Positions 1-12,410 of a stretch of DNA of 64,000 nt are shown piece by piece (within the stretch, counting starts at the first letter, position 1; each line of letters begins with the position of its first letter). The translations under genes and the position numbers were made by a program. A model generated the notes under the pieces. It did not search any database and was not told the origin of the DNA. It saw nothing but the letters and a program-made list of their open reading frames with translations. This stretch comes from Paralichthys olivaceus. Its lineage: Eukaryota; Chordata; Actinopteri; Pleuronectiformes; Paralichthyidae. Location of the stretch: the NCBI RefSeq assembly GCF_024713975.1, contig NC_091114.1, positions 5,676,001 to 5,740,000 on the forward strand, given 5' to 3'.

Positions 1-960
1 AGCTTCACGGCACGCCAATCAACGTGGAAGCCAGCCACGGGAAGAACCATGCCGCGGTCAAGCTGCACGTAGCGAACGTAGAGAAGGGAGCTGATGACGA
101 GCTCCGCGCTCTCTTCGAAGAGTATGGCACGGTCACAGAGTGTGCTGTTGTCAAGAATTTTGCTTTTGTACACATGTCAAACTCCGATGAGGCCATGGAT
201 GCCATCAAGGGGCTGGACAACACTGAATTTCAAGGTTTGCTAATGACATTGTATGATACAAGTCAATGTCATTGTGTTTATTTTACTCCTGATGATTTAT
301 TTTCTTTATTAATTGTCGTTATTTTTAGGCAAACGCATCCATGTCCAGATTTCCAAGAGCCGTCCCAGACACGACGAACGGGAGGACTACCCCCCTCCTC
401 CCCCAGACAGAGGTGGCTACTGGCCCCCACGCTATCCAGGAGAGAGGCACGAGCCTCCCCCACCTGGCTACATGAGAGGTCGCCTTGGCCATATGCCCCC
501 AGGTTACCCAGCCCCTCCTCTGCCGCCCCCTCCCCCTAGACGAGCTGTTTATCCCGACCGTCCGTACGATGGCGAGAGGGACAGATATGGCGTGGTAGAT
601 TACTATGAGAAGTACCGAGCCCGCCCGTATGGCATCGCCTCCTATGAGGATCAGCGTGGCGGCGTCCCTCCTCCTCCCCCTCCCCCCTCAGCCGTCGTCC
701 GAGACCGTCTTATGACCCCGTCGCTTGACCCGTACGAGCGTCGGCCTCTCCCGCCTCCTCCATCCTCGTACTACGCCCGAGATCGCAGCCCCCTGAGGAG
801 AGCGCCTAACACGCCAATGCCTCCTGCCAGTAATGGCTACTCCTACGAGCGCTCCCGGCTCTCTCCGGTTTCCCGCGTCCCGGCATACGGAGTTCCACGT
901 GCCAGGGATCCCTACGCAGAGCGACTGCCCCCGCCACCTCCTGCACGCTACGCTTATTAA
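1..960 (+). CDS. rbm4.3: RBM4-family RNA-binding protein, 3' part (5' end lies outside the window)
   Basis: Two coding exons are visible. The first runs from the window edge to 234 and the second from 329 to the stop at 958-960, joined in phase 1 across a 94 bp intron with a gt start and a tttttag end. The first exon encodes the end of one RRM linker and a complete second RRM, with the RNP-type segments KLHVANV and KNFAFVHM and the ending LDNTEFQG. The last exon encodes a proline- and tyrosine-rich tail with many PPPPP runs, the RBM4-like segment [13 protein letters not shown] and the C-terminus ARYAY. RBM4 proteins regulate alternative splicing and translation in nucleus and cytoplasm. The CCHC zinc knuckle that follows RRM2 in mammalian RBM4 is absent, which fits my memory of the zebrafish rbm4.3 paralogue. 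The family is secure; the paralogue number is less so. Confidence 0.88.
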
Positions 961-1915
961 GCAAGGCCCCGACATGTGAAGGTGAGAATAGGTCTGAGGT
1001 AGATTGGTGTTCATTTCTTTCCTGAAAATGCACTTCGTCTCTGTACAGGCAGGGGCAGCCTGACCTGTCCGACACGCTCCAGATCTTGTGGAAAAAGCAA
1101 GCGTACGAAGTATCCGTTGATAATGCGCATCTGTGCGCTAACTTTCAGTTAATACCTGTTTTAATGTGTGGCTCCGTCCGACAAAGGCAGACGCCCCACT
1201 TTGGAATCTGGGTGGCTGAAGAAAGGGTCACGAGACAGATCTTGAGAAAAGACAGCACGCAGGCCATTACGATGGAACAGGCTTTACATCCACATTTGCA
1301 GACAGTTCATTTTGTGTCATTTGCTCTTTTTCCAGGATCGTCGTTCGCCTGCGTCGCCGCTCGCCGCCTCCTGATGCACGTGACACTATCCACTTCCTGT
1401 CTGCGGCTGAGCGCGTTACGTTCCCCTGAGATGCTCACAGGAGGAACCAAATTGTCGACGCCCACGTCTGTTTTTGTTTTAATTAATTTGGGACAACTTT
1501 TACAGTCGTATTTTCCCCCCTGATTGTTTTAGTTTGTCATTGTGCTGTAGTATTTTTAATGCTTGACGTCTGAGTTAGGCGTAAATATTTTTTTTATTGT
1601 ATTTTTACGTTTGAATAATTAGTGTTCTGATGTGGTTTGTAACCTTAGACAGCTGAACCATTTCAGCAGCAGTTTCTAGGCGATACATGTGACTGTAAAC
1701 TCAACTGAATCATATTTGGTATTAAATCTACGTTTATTCCATCATTCTAAACCTTTCCATCGAAAAAACTAAATCTCCATGTGGCGATCCTGTGAAAACC
1801 TAAACTGCTAAGACACGTGAAAAGAAAGAGCTAACGGTGTAGTTAACAAAAAAAAGCGTTCATATGTACCTGTCCACTGTCGACCTTTTTTAATAAAACG
1901 GATTTGTGCAGTAAT
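961..1915 (+). other. 3' UTR of the RBM4-family gene
   Basis: The non-coding tail follows the stop codon. A likely 3' UTR intron has a donor near 981 (gaag then gtgaga) and an acceptor near 1048 (ctgtacag). A polyadenylation signal AATAAA lies at 1892-1897. The 145-codon open frame at 1086-1523 has no recognisable domain and low-complexity composition, so I do not call it a gene. Confidence 0.6.
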
Positions 1916-3262
1916 GTGGTTCACAGATGTGCTCAAAATCATGCTCTGCGCTAAAACACCTCAGTGTGACCGCTTGAAATGAGTCAAATCCTCAGCAAGG
2001 ATCTTTCGAAAAATACGAATTCTATGATCATCCGTTCATTTCTGACGTATAATAAAATCGTCACGTAGAGTGAAGGAATATCTTTTCTGGTCATCTGATC
2101 ATTCAGCAGCGCACCTTTTTACCTTCGCCCCGCCCCCCCCTCCCACCTCAGTGCCCTAAACTGAAACATTTTAGCTTAAGTGCATAACAGTGGTAACACA
2201 CTCCAGCCACAGGCGAGACTAGTTCCCCCTGAATGTGGGGCGAGATGTCCTCAAAGGCTGCTGGAGACCTTCACAGTCAACAGGTAAGTCCAGGGTTTTA
2301 AGGACTACTTGATAGTCAGTACATGCTCACATATGACTGTTTTATAGGTAGACATTGCTGTATATATATACTGCAGAGTTTGCAACTCCAGGAAGACAGT
2401 GTCACCTGGTGTTTAGCCATTGCCTGCACCCAAACATCCATTCAGTCGTAAGTCGGCTGTGTATTGACAGTGTTAGCCAGGAGTGAATAATTCTGAGCTA
2501 CATTTGTAGTTAATTGACAGCCCTTCTTCCAGATTTGAAGATCAGTAATTTTTTGGGCAAATGTTTTCAACATGATAATTAGAGAAGCTTTTAGAACAGC
2601 TAGGGTTTGGCTAAACAGGACTAGAGATGAGATTTGGACTTGACAGCATAAGGATTTCTACATTTTGTTTTACAGACATAATCAGATTGATTGATAAAGC
2701 CTTTGTAAATCAGGAAAGAAATCAAATGCAATGGAATTAGTATCTGAACTGATTTCACAGTTGGGACAAAGGTGAGAAGTTGATATTTCTGCTTTGTATT
2801 GCCTTTTTGGACTCTGACCTGCATGAATAAAACATTTACAACAATAACATGGAGTCTGTCTGAACTAATATTCTGCCATTTAAACTGTGAGTAGTTACTG
2901 TTATCAATGCCCTGCATTATATACAGATTAAGGTGTCTCAAATCCTGAGTCTTCAACACCAGTTCAAAAGTTGATTTATTTCTACCCCAGGGCCAGGATG
3001 GTGTATTCATTTATAAAAAATCATATCTAGACTTGATGGTTCTCTGTACTGTTGAAATTATACCAGATACAACTTTTATTTCCCCTCCCAAAATTGTCTA
3101 ATAATAGCAGATGCATAAGAACTTTCCTGAATACATTGATAAACCTTATTTTACTCAAATATAACCAATATCTTTTTTAATTGTACACTAACATTTCCTA
3201 AGTTTTTTGCTTGGAAATGTGTAATATATGATGCCACAGTAAAGGGACATTTTGTTGTTATA
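1916..3262. other. intergenic spacer between the RBM4-family gene and array 1
   Basis: This is AT-rich sequence without a gene I can support. A minus-strand open frame at 2621-3010 shows no conserved motif, signal peptide or splice context. No RNA gene or recognisable transposon end was seen. The array 1 repeat starts abruptly at 3263 with the text aaaccaaagatcccactg. Confidence 0.6.
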
Positions 3263-4690
3263 AAACCAAAGATCCCACTGATGGCCGGCAGGAGGTGCCA
3301 ACTCATAATAATTCCCCAGCAGTTTGGAGTGGACCAGTCAAATGTGTACTTAAGGTGGGGTCTCTTCTTGTGATGTAATTCTATGGAAGCATGTTGCATC
3401 AACTTGAGAGAAATATCAAAGAGTTTTTTTCATTTTTGTTTGCAAATGCTACATGCTTTTGTACAATTCAACCACAAATGAGTATTTTCCGCTGCGTAAT
3501 GCCAGTATTCAGACTTGAGGTGTAAGCTGGACCTTATAGAAAAACACCACTAGACATGTGAAATACATTTCTGATACAGTAGACTTGGGCTGCTGGCCCG
3601 TCTTCCTGTGGTTGGAACTTGTTAAATTGAAGATGTTATCTCCAGCTCTGTTTAAGAATAACAAGCAGGGTGTCAGTGCTTGTGCATGCTCACACATCTC
3701 AGCTGTGACCACACAGTGCTGTCTCTTTCTCACTCACTCTGATAGATATAAGATGATGAGAAGTTGAGTTAAGTTACTTCAAGCTAATTGAAGTTGTGAT
3801 AAGAAAATAAGATATGTTAAGATTACCTAACTGAAGTCAAGATAAGTTCAATTAAGTCAATTCAAGATCTTAAGATAAGATAGAATGAGATAAGTGTTAG
3901 GGACAGAAGACGTATTGTTGACACATTTTAACATCCGGTGTGAAGAGACAAACTTAACACTGACCACTTCTGATTGGATCTCAGGACAGGACGTCTGAAC
4001 AGAGCCTGTGTCTCTGGTCGGTGTCAAAGGAGTCAAGTTCAGAGGAGGCAGGATCAGTGTTTTTCAGGACATACATTTGTAATTTTGCAGCTCACTGATG
4101 TGTCACTGCTGTGGAGGTGCCGGTGGTGTCGCTGCATGGAAACAACAAAACATTGTTGCTTGTGGTTGTGGTGCATTGAGTTGAAGGCCAGTCTTCCTGT
4201 GGTTGAGCCGTCACAGCACATGTGCATTGTTTTAGACACACAGTTGATTAAACCAAGTTCAGTCAGACAACTCATGTTCAAATGTTTATTGCAACAGTGG
4301 AACAGTTATTGTTTGAAGTCCAACTTAATCACTCCCCCAGATGTCATTACATAGATATGATGGGAGATTGGAGCAGACTCTGTAGTAGTGAACGAGTCAG
4401 AGTCAGACTGTACGTGATGAGCCAGCTTCCTTTGACCTTTGACCTACTGTCGCTTCCTGTCAAACAAGTGATGCACTGCAGACCTCCATCTGCCCCAAAC
4501 TATAAGTTGACCTGTGGATTGTGATGGTGGTTGTGGGTCATGACGATGGATTGAGCTTATATGCAAAGTGCCTTGAGATAATGAATATTCATATATATAT
4601 ATATATATATATGAATATTCTATGAACATCCCCCCGGAGGCCATGACTAAAACAAGACTCTGGACAATCATCAAGACCTTTTCCTTCCTT
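3263..4690. other. non-coding block downstream of V1 (repeated in every unit)
   Basis: No gene is supported here. The block holds an A/G-rich run of loosely repeated aagttaag and aagataag words at about 3765-3900, then a palindromic AT repeat near 4583-4621. Homologous blocks lie at 8312-9740, 15342-16775 and 22302-23730. The open frames in it are the same in all four copies only because the copies are recent. Confidence 0.6.
4583..4621. repeat. palindromic AT repeat downstream of V1
   Basis: An (AT)n tract is framed by inverted arms gaatattcatat and atatgaatattc, so the whole element can fold into a hairpin. Copies with different AT lengths lie at about 9635-9669, 16667-16705 and 23627-23661. 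Confidence 0.75.
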
Positions 4691-4827
4691 TGCCTTTATT
4701 TCTTTTGCACCAAGATACACATGTACAATGAGAAGATAAAGACTTCACTTTAAGTAAGATTTTAAATTGTGGCAGCACAAAATCCCAAAAGCAGACTGAC
4801 GACAGAGCCTCAGTTCCTCTCTGAGTT

Positions 4828-6669
4828 TCAGTTCCAGTGGTTTCTTGAGTCCATGGTGGTGGCGTACACAACATTAGGCTCCAGCTCTCCTCTTCCAGCA
4901 GGCCTTCTGCTCTGCTCTGCTCTTGAAGGGAAACTCAGTGCTGCATAATTCAGGTCACCAAAGCCCATATTCTGTAAATGGAAGTATTCAGTTACTCATC
5001 TCACACTGAGCTGTCTGTGTGACATTTCATAAAACCACTACTTGATGACTGAAAGACTGGACTTGGATCAATGTTAATCTATGGTTCAAGTTTGATTACC
5101 GTATTGTGAGGTGGATCCTGCGCCTCATTATGTCCTGAATGACAGAAACAATACATGTGGTCAGTTCATTGTTCAGGAATCAGGAAGCGTTGTATCAGCA
5201 AAGTTGGAGTAAAAACACATAAATACCTGGATGAAGTTTCCAGATTTTAAGAACCAGAACGATGATGATTATAATGAGGAGGACAATCAAACTGCCCATG
5301 AGGGTCTTGATGGTCAGATTTGCTTGTGCATCAGACTCTTCTACAAGAAAGATACATTATTGTGCGATGAGATTAAAGACTGTATATAAAGATGGACGAC
5401 GTGAAGCCAAAACATCCTACGTTTCACCTCTATTTTATAGCATCAAATAACAAAAACCTTGAGCATCAGTGTGATAAGAACAACCTCAAATGACCAAATC
5501 CATCTATCTTATTTTGGTCCATGTCCCATTTGCTAACATGGAGTGGGCAGGGTTTATGACTTGTATTGCAGCCAGCTTTTTATACAGTCTATGGTGCAGA
5601 GAAATGCTGACACCATCACAAAGCCTTCAGCAGAGGATACATTTCTTTAGATCTAAACATAATTTGCTTATCAACTACTAACGTTGTATAAAAGAAGCAG
5701 GCAAATATAATTTGATGTGTATTTTAAAATTTTAAAGTTTGATCCATGTCCCATCCACTAACACAGAGGACACGACCTATATGGCAGTCCACCACCAGGT
5801 GGCAATCGAGACGCTTTGGCTCCCTTTTTGGGGAACTGTCATGAATTTAGCTCAGACCAGCTCTTATTTCAAGACGGCTTAAAAATCTATTTCCCTTAAA
5901 ACAAAATACAAACAAAACTCTGCAGCGATCTTACCTTTAACCTTCAAATATATTGCACTGTAAACTGCTGGGACCTTTTTGGAGTCACTGTCCTTGGTAA
6001 ATCCACATATATAGAGTCCAGAGTCAGATAAATCCACTTGTTTGATTTGGAGAAAGAGGGTACTGACGTTGGACGTCATGCTGAACTTTTCTTTTTCAAA
6101 TCCATTGCTGAGCTGTGCATCTGTGTCAGGGTTTAACATGGAGGAGATTTGGCTGGTGTTGGATCTGTTGTCCAGTCTGAACCAGGATATGTGAGAAAGG
6201 ACACTGCTGTAGTTGGTACACAACAGCGTGACCTCTTCACCAGTCTGAACCTCCACAAAGTGAAAATTGCAACGTGAGACAGAGATCCAGCCTGAAACAA
6301 ACAACATTGTGACATTTTTCTGTTTGGGTAGAGACATTGTTGCAAGGGAAATCTTGCAGGGTGAAGTTTTTTCTGGTCACAGATAATGTCAGATGTATTT
6401 ATTGTCAATTTACCTGATGCATCAGGGGAGAAAGGAGTATTATACACTTTCAAAGTAAAGGTGGCTACATACCATTAGTCAATTTGTGGAGCGTCTCTCT
6501 ATCTTTCTTAGGCTAACCACTGTTTTGTCTAAACACTGGGTCCTAAAGGAGAATAAAGCTACAAAATAGATCTAAACCATTCAAAAACATAAAGGTTGGC
6601 TGTTGTTATACTGAGAAAAAAATAGATCTACTTACTTAGGATACAGAGTAAAGCTGATAGAAGGTTCAT
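4828..6669 (-). CDS. V1: single V-domain Ig receptor with ITIM, array 1 copy 1
   Basis: Five exons on the minus strand: 6636-6669 (leader, starts MNLLSALLC), 5935-6291 (V domain), 5227-5340 (membrane), 5100-5134 (35 bp cytoplasmic) and 4828-4971 (last). All have GT-AG borders, and the joined frame gives 227 aa. The V domain has the two core cysteines (TLLC and LYIC), the core tryptophan (ISWFRL) and the DSGLYIC signature, with several N-x-S/T glycosylation sites. The membrane exon encodes a long Ile/Val/Leu run after TLMGS, with no charged residue inside it. The tail carries DLNYAALSF, a canonical ITIM expected to recruit SHP-type phosphatases, and a second tyrosine in NVVYATT. A polyadenylation signal lies at 4695-4700. 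Predicted as an inhibitory surface receptor on leukocytes; the ligand is unknown. The exon plan matches the NITRs of array 2 but without an I domain. It could alternatively be named a generic teleost V-set receptor. Confidence 0.85.
5377..5590. mobile_element. short interspersed element in intron 2 of V1
   Basis: It starts agactgtatataaagatgg and ends with the inverted form tatacagtct, a pattern I recognise as a very common percomorph interspersed repeat, probably a non-autonomous DNA element. Copies occur at 10426-10703 (V2), 17461-17734 (V3) and 24417-24630 (V4). Copies 2 and 3 are longer and retain the inner part with gtcgtccatctttttgtacagtct. Copies 1 and 4 carry the same internal shortening. 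The family name cannot be fixed without a repeat library. Confidence 0.55.
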
Positions 6670-6777
6670 CGTCGTGTGCACGGTAGAGCAGCACTTGTGT
6701 AATGTTCGTCACTGAACTGTGTTCCCTTTGAGTGGTCTCAGAGTAAAGAGGCGGGTTCAGGCTGACACTTTTTCATG

Positions 6778-7030
6778 AGCTTTCTGGAATTTCAAGACAA
6801 ATAATACAAATATAAAAATACAGAAATGTACAAGTATATATATCAAAGACAAAAACAATTGTGCTATGGATCAGGGAAGAATCCTTTAAAATTTGGTGTG
6901 GATCAGAATCAGGGGCGGATCCATGGAATTTTTTTTTATCACTTTGATAAATTGTTGGTTTCCAACATTTTTACCATCTCCACAGAGAATAATTCACAGC
7001 TTTTAATGACAAAAATCAGATATATTTAAG
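6778..7030. mobile_element. dispersed repeat upstream of V1
   Basis: It carries aggggcggatccatggaatt and ccacagagaataattcacag, which I recognise as parts of a widespread teleost repeat. Copies lie at 13737-14034, 20767-21022 and 25821-26129. Copies 2 and 4 keep a stretch (gactgatatcagttagtgtg) that copies 1 and 3 lack. Confidence 0.5.
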
Positions 7031-8311
7031 GGGACAGTTGGGGTTTTCTAGTTTCGCTTCTTTTTTGTACAACTGTCACAAGCAGAGATGTGTCGTCCAT
7101 CTTTATGTACAGTCTGTGATCTGTACACAAACTCAAGTAAAGTCAGTGTTTGTGCTGAGACGGGACCACAAAGGGCTGACACATCAAAAAGCTTTTGACA
7201 AGGTGTGCATGTCAGAGAGATCCTGCAAACTAGATGGAAATTGTTAAAAGAAGTTAAGAAACAAGATTAAACATGAGGTTTAAGGCTTAGTGTCATCAGA
7301 GAGATGCATAAAGAAACCTGCTGTGTCGGGGGAACATGAGCAAGTTTCTAAACTATGTTTGTAGTCTGATCACAAAAAGAACCTGCACTGATCTGCTGAA
7401 AGAAAAAGGGACATCCTGCTTCACACCACCATCACACAAACACAAAGCAGTAGTGATGTGCGATGCCTCTGACTGTCTATAGCAAGTTGAACCAATGGGA
7501 GTATTGGTCATATCAACTTGATACCGGGACTTTTTGCAATAGCTCAGTGTGTTAAGAAAAGGGAAATAGGCTATTTCAAACTATAGCTACATGATCACAT
7601 ATCAATAATTATCAACAGGCCAACAAGGTAGTCTTGCATTAGCTTTTTCCCATTTTCTTTAGTCCGCTTTTTACCAAAGTACCTCAACATTGCGGTTTTC
7701 AGATATGAGAAGAGCTCCAGGTGTGACTGTGTTTCCGCTCAGCCATCATGGCATCAACCTGCCTGGTGGTGCAAGTGTATGGAGCATTTAATAAAGTTGT
7801 AGATCGCATTACTATGACAGCAGGGAGGTAACAGCAAGTATATCATAGAAAGAAATTCATAAGTACAATGGTAAAATTGTCAAGGTGGTTCAGTGAGAAA
7901 AGTAAACACTGACTTTTAAGAATTTGTTTTATTTAGTCACATCTGTGAATATTGGGGACCTGGAAACACTGTGTACCACACTACATGAGCACATGTAAAG
8001 GTGTTCAATTGTAATTGTAATCAAAAACAACCAAAATAGGCAAGAGCTGATTGAAAGACACAAATGTATCATCTGAAATCCAGAAATCCATCGCTGGATC
8101 TGGATGCTGCAGGAAACCAGAACACATCACTCTGCTTTTGCTGTACATAAGCACAGATAGCCCATATGATTGAGTGTTGCCATACCAAGAAGCAGCACTC
8201 ATCAGAGACAAGTGAGTGGGTGAAGGCAACATCTCCTTTAGAGGAGAATGAACAAACGGTTTCATTTAGACTTTATAAACACTTTTTTTTCAGCCACGTG
8301 ACACTGGTGAA
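7031..8311. other. upstream spacer of unit 1 without a recognised gene
   Basis: It includes a remnant of the agactgtatataaagatgg-type repeat near 7086-7120 and otherwise unassigned sequence. Homologous blocks are at 14035-15341, 21023-22301 and 26130-27365. Copy 3 has lost a segment that copy 2 keeps around 14693-14720. Small open frames here are not supported by any motif. Confidence 0.5.
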
Positions 8312-9858
8312 ACCAAAGATCCCACTGATGGCCGGCAGGAGGTGCCAACTCATAATAATAATTCCCCAGCAGTTTGGAGTGGACCAGTCAAATGTGTACT
8401 TAAGGTGGGGTCTCTTCTTGTGATGTAATTCTATGGAAGCATGTTGCATCAACTTAAGAGAAATATACAAAGAGTTTTTTTCATTTTTGGTTGCAAATGC
8501 TACATGCTTTTGTACAATTCAACCACAAATGAGTGTTTTCCGCTGCGTAATGCCAGTATTCAGACTTGAGGTGTAAGCTGGACCTTATAGAAAAACACAA
8601 CCAGACATGTGAAATACATTTCTGATACAGTAGACTTGGGCTGCTGGCCCGTCTTCCTGTGGTTGGAACTTGTTAAATTGAAGATGTTATCTCCAGCTCT
8701 GTTTAAGAATAACAAGCAGGGTGTCAGTGCTTGTGCATGCTCACACATCTCAGCTGTGACCACACAGTGCTGTCTCTTTCTCACTCACTCTGATAGATAT
8801 AAGACGATGAGAAGTTGAGTTAAGTTACTTCAAGCTAATTGAAGTTGTGATAAGAAAATAAGATATGTTAAGATTACCTAACTGAAGTCAAGATAAGTTC
8901 AATTAAGTCAATTCAAGATCTTAAGATAAGATAGAATGAGATAAGTGTTAGGGACAGAAGACATATTGTTGACACATTTTAACATCCGGTGTGAAGAGAC
9001 AAACTTAACACTGACCACTTCTGATTGGATCTCAGGACAGGACGTCTGAACAGAGCCTGTGTCTCTGTGGTCGGTGTCAAAGGAGTCAAGTTCAGAGGAG
9101 GCAGGATCAGTGTTTTTCACGACATACATTTGTAATTTTGCAGCTCACTGATGTGTCACTGCTGTGGAGGTGCCGGTGGTGTCACTGCATGGAAACAACA
9201 AAACCTTGTTGTTTGTGGTTGTGGTGCATTGAGTTGAAGGCCAGTCTTCCTGTGGTTGAGCCGTCACAGCACATGTGCGTTGTTTTAGACACACAGTTGA
9301 TTAAACCAAGTTCAGTCAGACAACTCATGTTCAAATGTTTATTGCAACAGTGGAACAGTTATTGTTTGAAGTCCAACTTAATCACTCCCCCAGATGTCAT
9401 TACATAGATATGATGGGAGATTGGAGCAGACTCTGTAGTAGTGAACGAGTCAGAGTCAGACTGTACGTGATGAGCCAGCTTCCTTTGACCTTTGACCTAC
9501 TGTCGCTTCCTGTCAAACAAGTGATGCACTGCAGACCTCCACCTGCCCCAAACTATAAGTTGACCTGTGGATTGTGATGGTGGTTGTGGGTCATGACGAT
9601 GGATTGACCTTATATGCAAAGTGCCTTGAGATAATGAATATTCATATATATATATATATATGAATATTCTATGAACATCCCCCCGGAGGTCATGACTAAA
9701 ACAAGACTCTGGACAATCATCAAGACCTTTTCCTTCCTTTGCCTTTATTTCTTTTGCACCAAGATACACATGTACAATGAGAAGATAAAGACTTCACTTT
9801 AAGTAAGATTTTAAATTGTGGCAGCACAAAATCCCAAAAGCAGACTGACGACAGAGCC

Positions 9859-11835
9859 TCAGTTCCTCTCTAAGTTGCAGGTACAGAGGTTTCTTGAGTC
9901 CATGGTGGTGGCGTACACAACATTAGGCTCCAGCTCTCCTCTTCCAGCAGGCCTTCTGCTCTGCTCTGCTCTTGAAGAGAAACTCAGTGCCGCATAATTC
10001 AGGTCACCAGAGCCCATATTCTGTAAATGGAAGTATTCAGTTACTCATCTCACACTGAGCTGTCTGTGTGACATTTGATAAAACCACTACTTGATGACTG
10101 AAAGACTAGACTTGGATCAATGTTAATCTATGGTTCAAGTTTGATTACCGTATTGTGAGGTGGATCCTGTGCCTCATTATGTCCTGAATGACAGAAACAA
10201 TACATGTGGTCAGTTCATTGTTCAGGAATCAGGAAGCGTTGTATCAGCAAAGTTGGAGTAAAAACACATAAATACCTGGATGAAGTTTCCAGATTTTAAG
10301 AACCAGGACGATGATGATTATAATGAGGAGGACAATCAAACTGCCCATGAGGGTCTTGATGGTCAGATTTGCTTGTGCATCAGACTCTTCTACAAGAAAG
10401 ATACATTATTGTGCGATGAGATTAAAGACTGTATATAAAGATGGACGACGTGAAGCCAAAACATCCCACGTTTCACCTCCATTTTATAGCATCAAATAAC
10501 AAAAACCTTGAGCATACATCAGTGTGATAAGAACAACCTCAAATGACCAAATCCATCTATCTTATTTTGGTCCATGTCCCATTTGCTAACATGGAGTGGG
10601 CAGGGTTTATGACTTATATTGCAGCCAGCCACCAGATAGTGACTGAGACGCTTTGGCTTCACTTTTGAGGTGCTGTCATGTCGTCCATCTTTTTGTACAG
10701 TCTATGGTGTTGTATGTTCGTATGATTAGCACTTCAATCATAGCACTCATGCACTTAAAGTATCTTTCACAAATGGCAGTTATGATCCTCAGATGAGGGC
10801 TTTACAATTGTTTCTATATTTCGTTTTACCCCATCGACGGTGATATGTTGTGGTTTCTCTCTTTTGATAAATGTACTTATTGTAAGTCGCTTTGGACAAA
10901 AGCGTCTGCTAAATTTCCTAACTGTAAATGTAAGATTTAGGACCTATATGGCAGTCCACCACCAGGTGGCGATCGAGACCCTTTGGCTTCCTTTTTGGGG
11001 AACTGTCATGAATTTAGCTCAGACCAGATCTTATTTCAAGACGGCTTAAAAATCTATTTCCCTTAAAACAAAATACAAACAAAACTCTGCAGCGATCTTA
11101 CCTTGAACCTTCAAATATGTTGCACTGTAAACTGCTGGGACCTTTCTGGAGTCTCTGTTCGTGGTAAATCCACAAATATAGAGTCCAGAGTCAGATAAAT
11201 CCACTTGTTTGATTTGGAGAAAGAGGGTACTGACGTTGGACGTCATGCTGAACTTTTCTTTTTCAAATCTATTGCTGAGCTGTGCATCTGTGTCAGGGTT
11301 CAACATGGAGGAGATTTGGCTGGTGTTGGATCTGTTGTCCAGTCTGAACCAGAATATGTGAGAGGGGACAATGCTGTAGTTGGTACACAACAGCGTGACC
11401 TCTTCACCGGTCTGAACCTCCACAACGTGAAAATTGCAACGTGAGACAGAGATCCAGCCTGAAACAAACAACATTGTGACATTTTTCTGTTTGGGTAGAG
11501 ACATTGTTGCAAGGGAAATCTTGCAGGGTGAAGTTTTATCTGGAGACAGATGATGTCAGATGTATTTATTGTCAATTTACCTGATGCATCAGGGGAGAAA
11601 GGAATATTATACCCTTCAAAGTAAAGGTGGCTACATACCATTAGTCAATTTGTGGAGCGTCTCTCTATCTTTCTTAGGCTAACCGCTGTTTTGTCTAAAC
11701 ACTGGGTCCTAAAGGAGAATAAAGCTACAAAATAGATCTAAACCATTCAAAAACATAAAGGTTGGCTGTTGTTATATTGAGAAAAAAATAGATCTACTTA
11801 CTTAGGATACAGAGTAAAGCTGATAGAAGGTTCAT
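9859..11835 (-). CDS. V2: single V-domain Ig receptor with ITIM, array 1 copy 2
   Basis: Exons on the minus strand are 11802-11835, 11102-11458, 10276-10389, 10149-10183 and 9859-10020, all GT-AG and in frame, giving 233 aa. The layout is as in V1: short leader MNLLSALLC, V domain with TLLC, IFWFRL and LYIC, an uncharged membrane segment, and the ITIM DLNYAALSF. The end differs from V1. After TTMDSRN the frame continues as LCTCNLERN, so the protein is six residues longer and gains two cysteines. V4 shares this ending. Relative to V1 the V domain has substitutions such as NYSIVPSHIFW and SNRFEKEK. A polyadenylation signal lies at 9744-9749. No lesion was found. Confidence 0.85.
10800..10950. 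mobile_element. dispersed repeat fragment in intron 2 of V2
   Basis: It contains the phrase gtcgctttggacaaaagcgtctgctaa in two abutting halves, a tail shared by many teleost interspersed repeats. The matching copy in V3 is at about 17840-17980. V1 and V4 have different sequence here. Confidence 0.5.
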
Positions 11836-12410
11836 CGTCGTGTGCACGGTAGAGCAGCACTTGTGTAATGTTCGTCACTGAACTGTGTTCCCTTTGAGTG
11901 GTCTCAGAGTAAAGAGGCGGGTACAGGCTGACAATACACAGGACTGTCATCATGTATTTGATGCATGTGACAGAGGATTTTATTAGATATTATCCACTCT
12001 CCTAAAGTGAGTGTTTCATTCCTTCCTCCTCACACTGTTTTTCAAGAATGTGTTTCTATTTGCCAAACAGATTTTATAGTGATGTGTCAGTTTAAGAGGA
12101 ACTTGGTCGATGGTTGATGAGAATATAGTTGTAATATTATGAGAATAGAGGTGTGATTTTATGAGAGAAAAAGTCTTTATGAGAATAAAGTTGTAATGTT
12201 TTGAGACAATTTTTTTACAAATCATCCGTAATAAAAAAGAAATATTCCTAATATACATATGACTGAACTGTTACTGGATGCAAAAGTTAAGAAGTTACCT
12301 CACAACATTCCTACCATATGATCATAAATGATTTTCCATCTATATAAGTTTTAGGTCGTGTCTTTAGTCCAGGAAGCAGAGATGCCTCAATTCATTTTGT
12401 ATTTGTATGG

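Larger units (their letters stand above)
3263..8311. repeat. array 1, tandem unit 1 (5.05 kb)
   Basis: This is a direct repeat unit running from aaaccaaagatcccactg to cacgtgacactggtg. The next unit begins exactly at the following base. It holds, left to right, a downstream non-coding block (3263-4690), receptor gene V1 (4828-6669), and an upstream block with dispersed repeats (6670-8311). It lacks the 1.8 kb segment found in units 2 and 3. Confidence 0.9.

Noticed and set aside
1086-1523. 145-codon plus-strand open frame after the RBM4-family gene
   Set aside because: It lies in the 3' UTR, has no recognisable domain and starts without supporting context.
2621-3010. 129-codon minus-strand open frame in the spacer
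   Set aside because: No motif, no splice context and no copy elsewhere in the window.
3712-3718. CACAGTG, like the heptamer of a V(D)J recombination signal
   Set aside because: No A-rich nonamer lies at 12 or 23 bases, and the V domains are complete exons spliced to membrane exons, so these are not rearranging segments.
3765-3900. Possible CRISPR-like or satellite repeat of aagttaag words
   Set aside because: The words are irregular in spacing and sequence, without repeat-spacer structure; it is low-complexity vertebrate DNA.
4540-4570. Octamer-like ATGCAAAG in the block downstream of V1
   Set aside because: It differs from the canonical octamer and lies in a repeat also found in inverted orientation; there is no promoter evidence.
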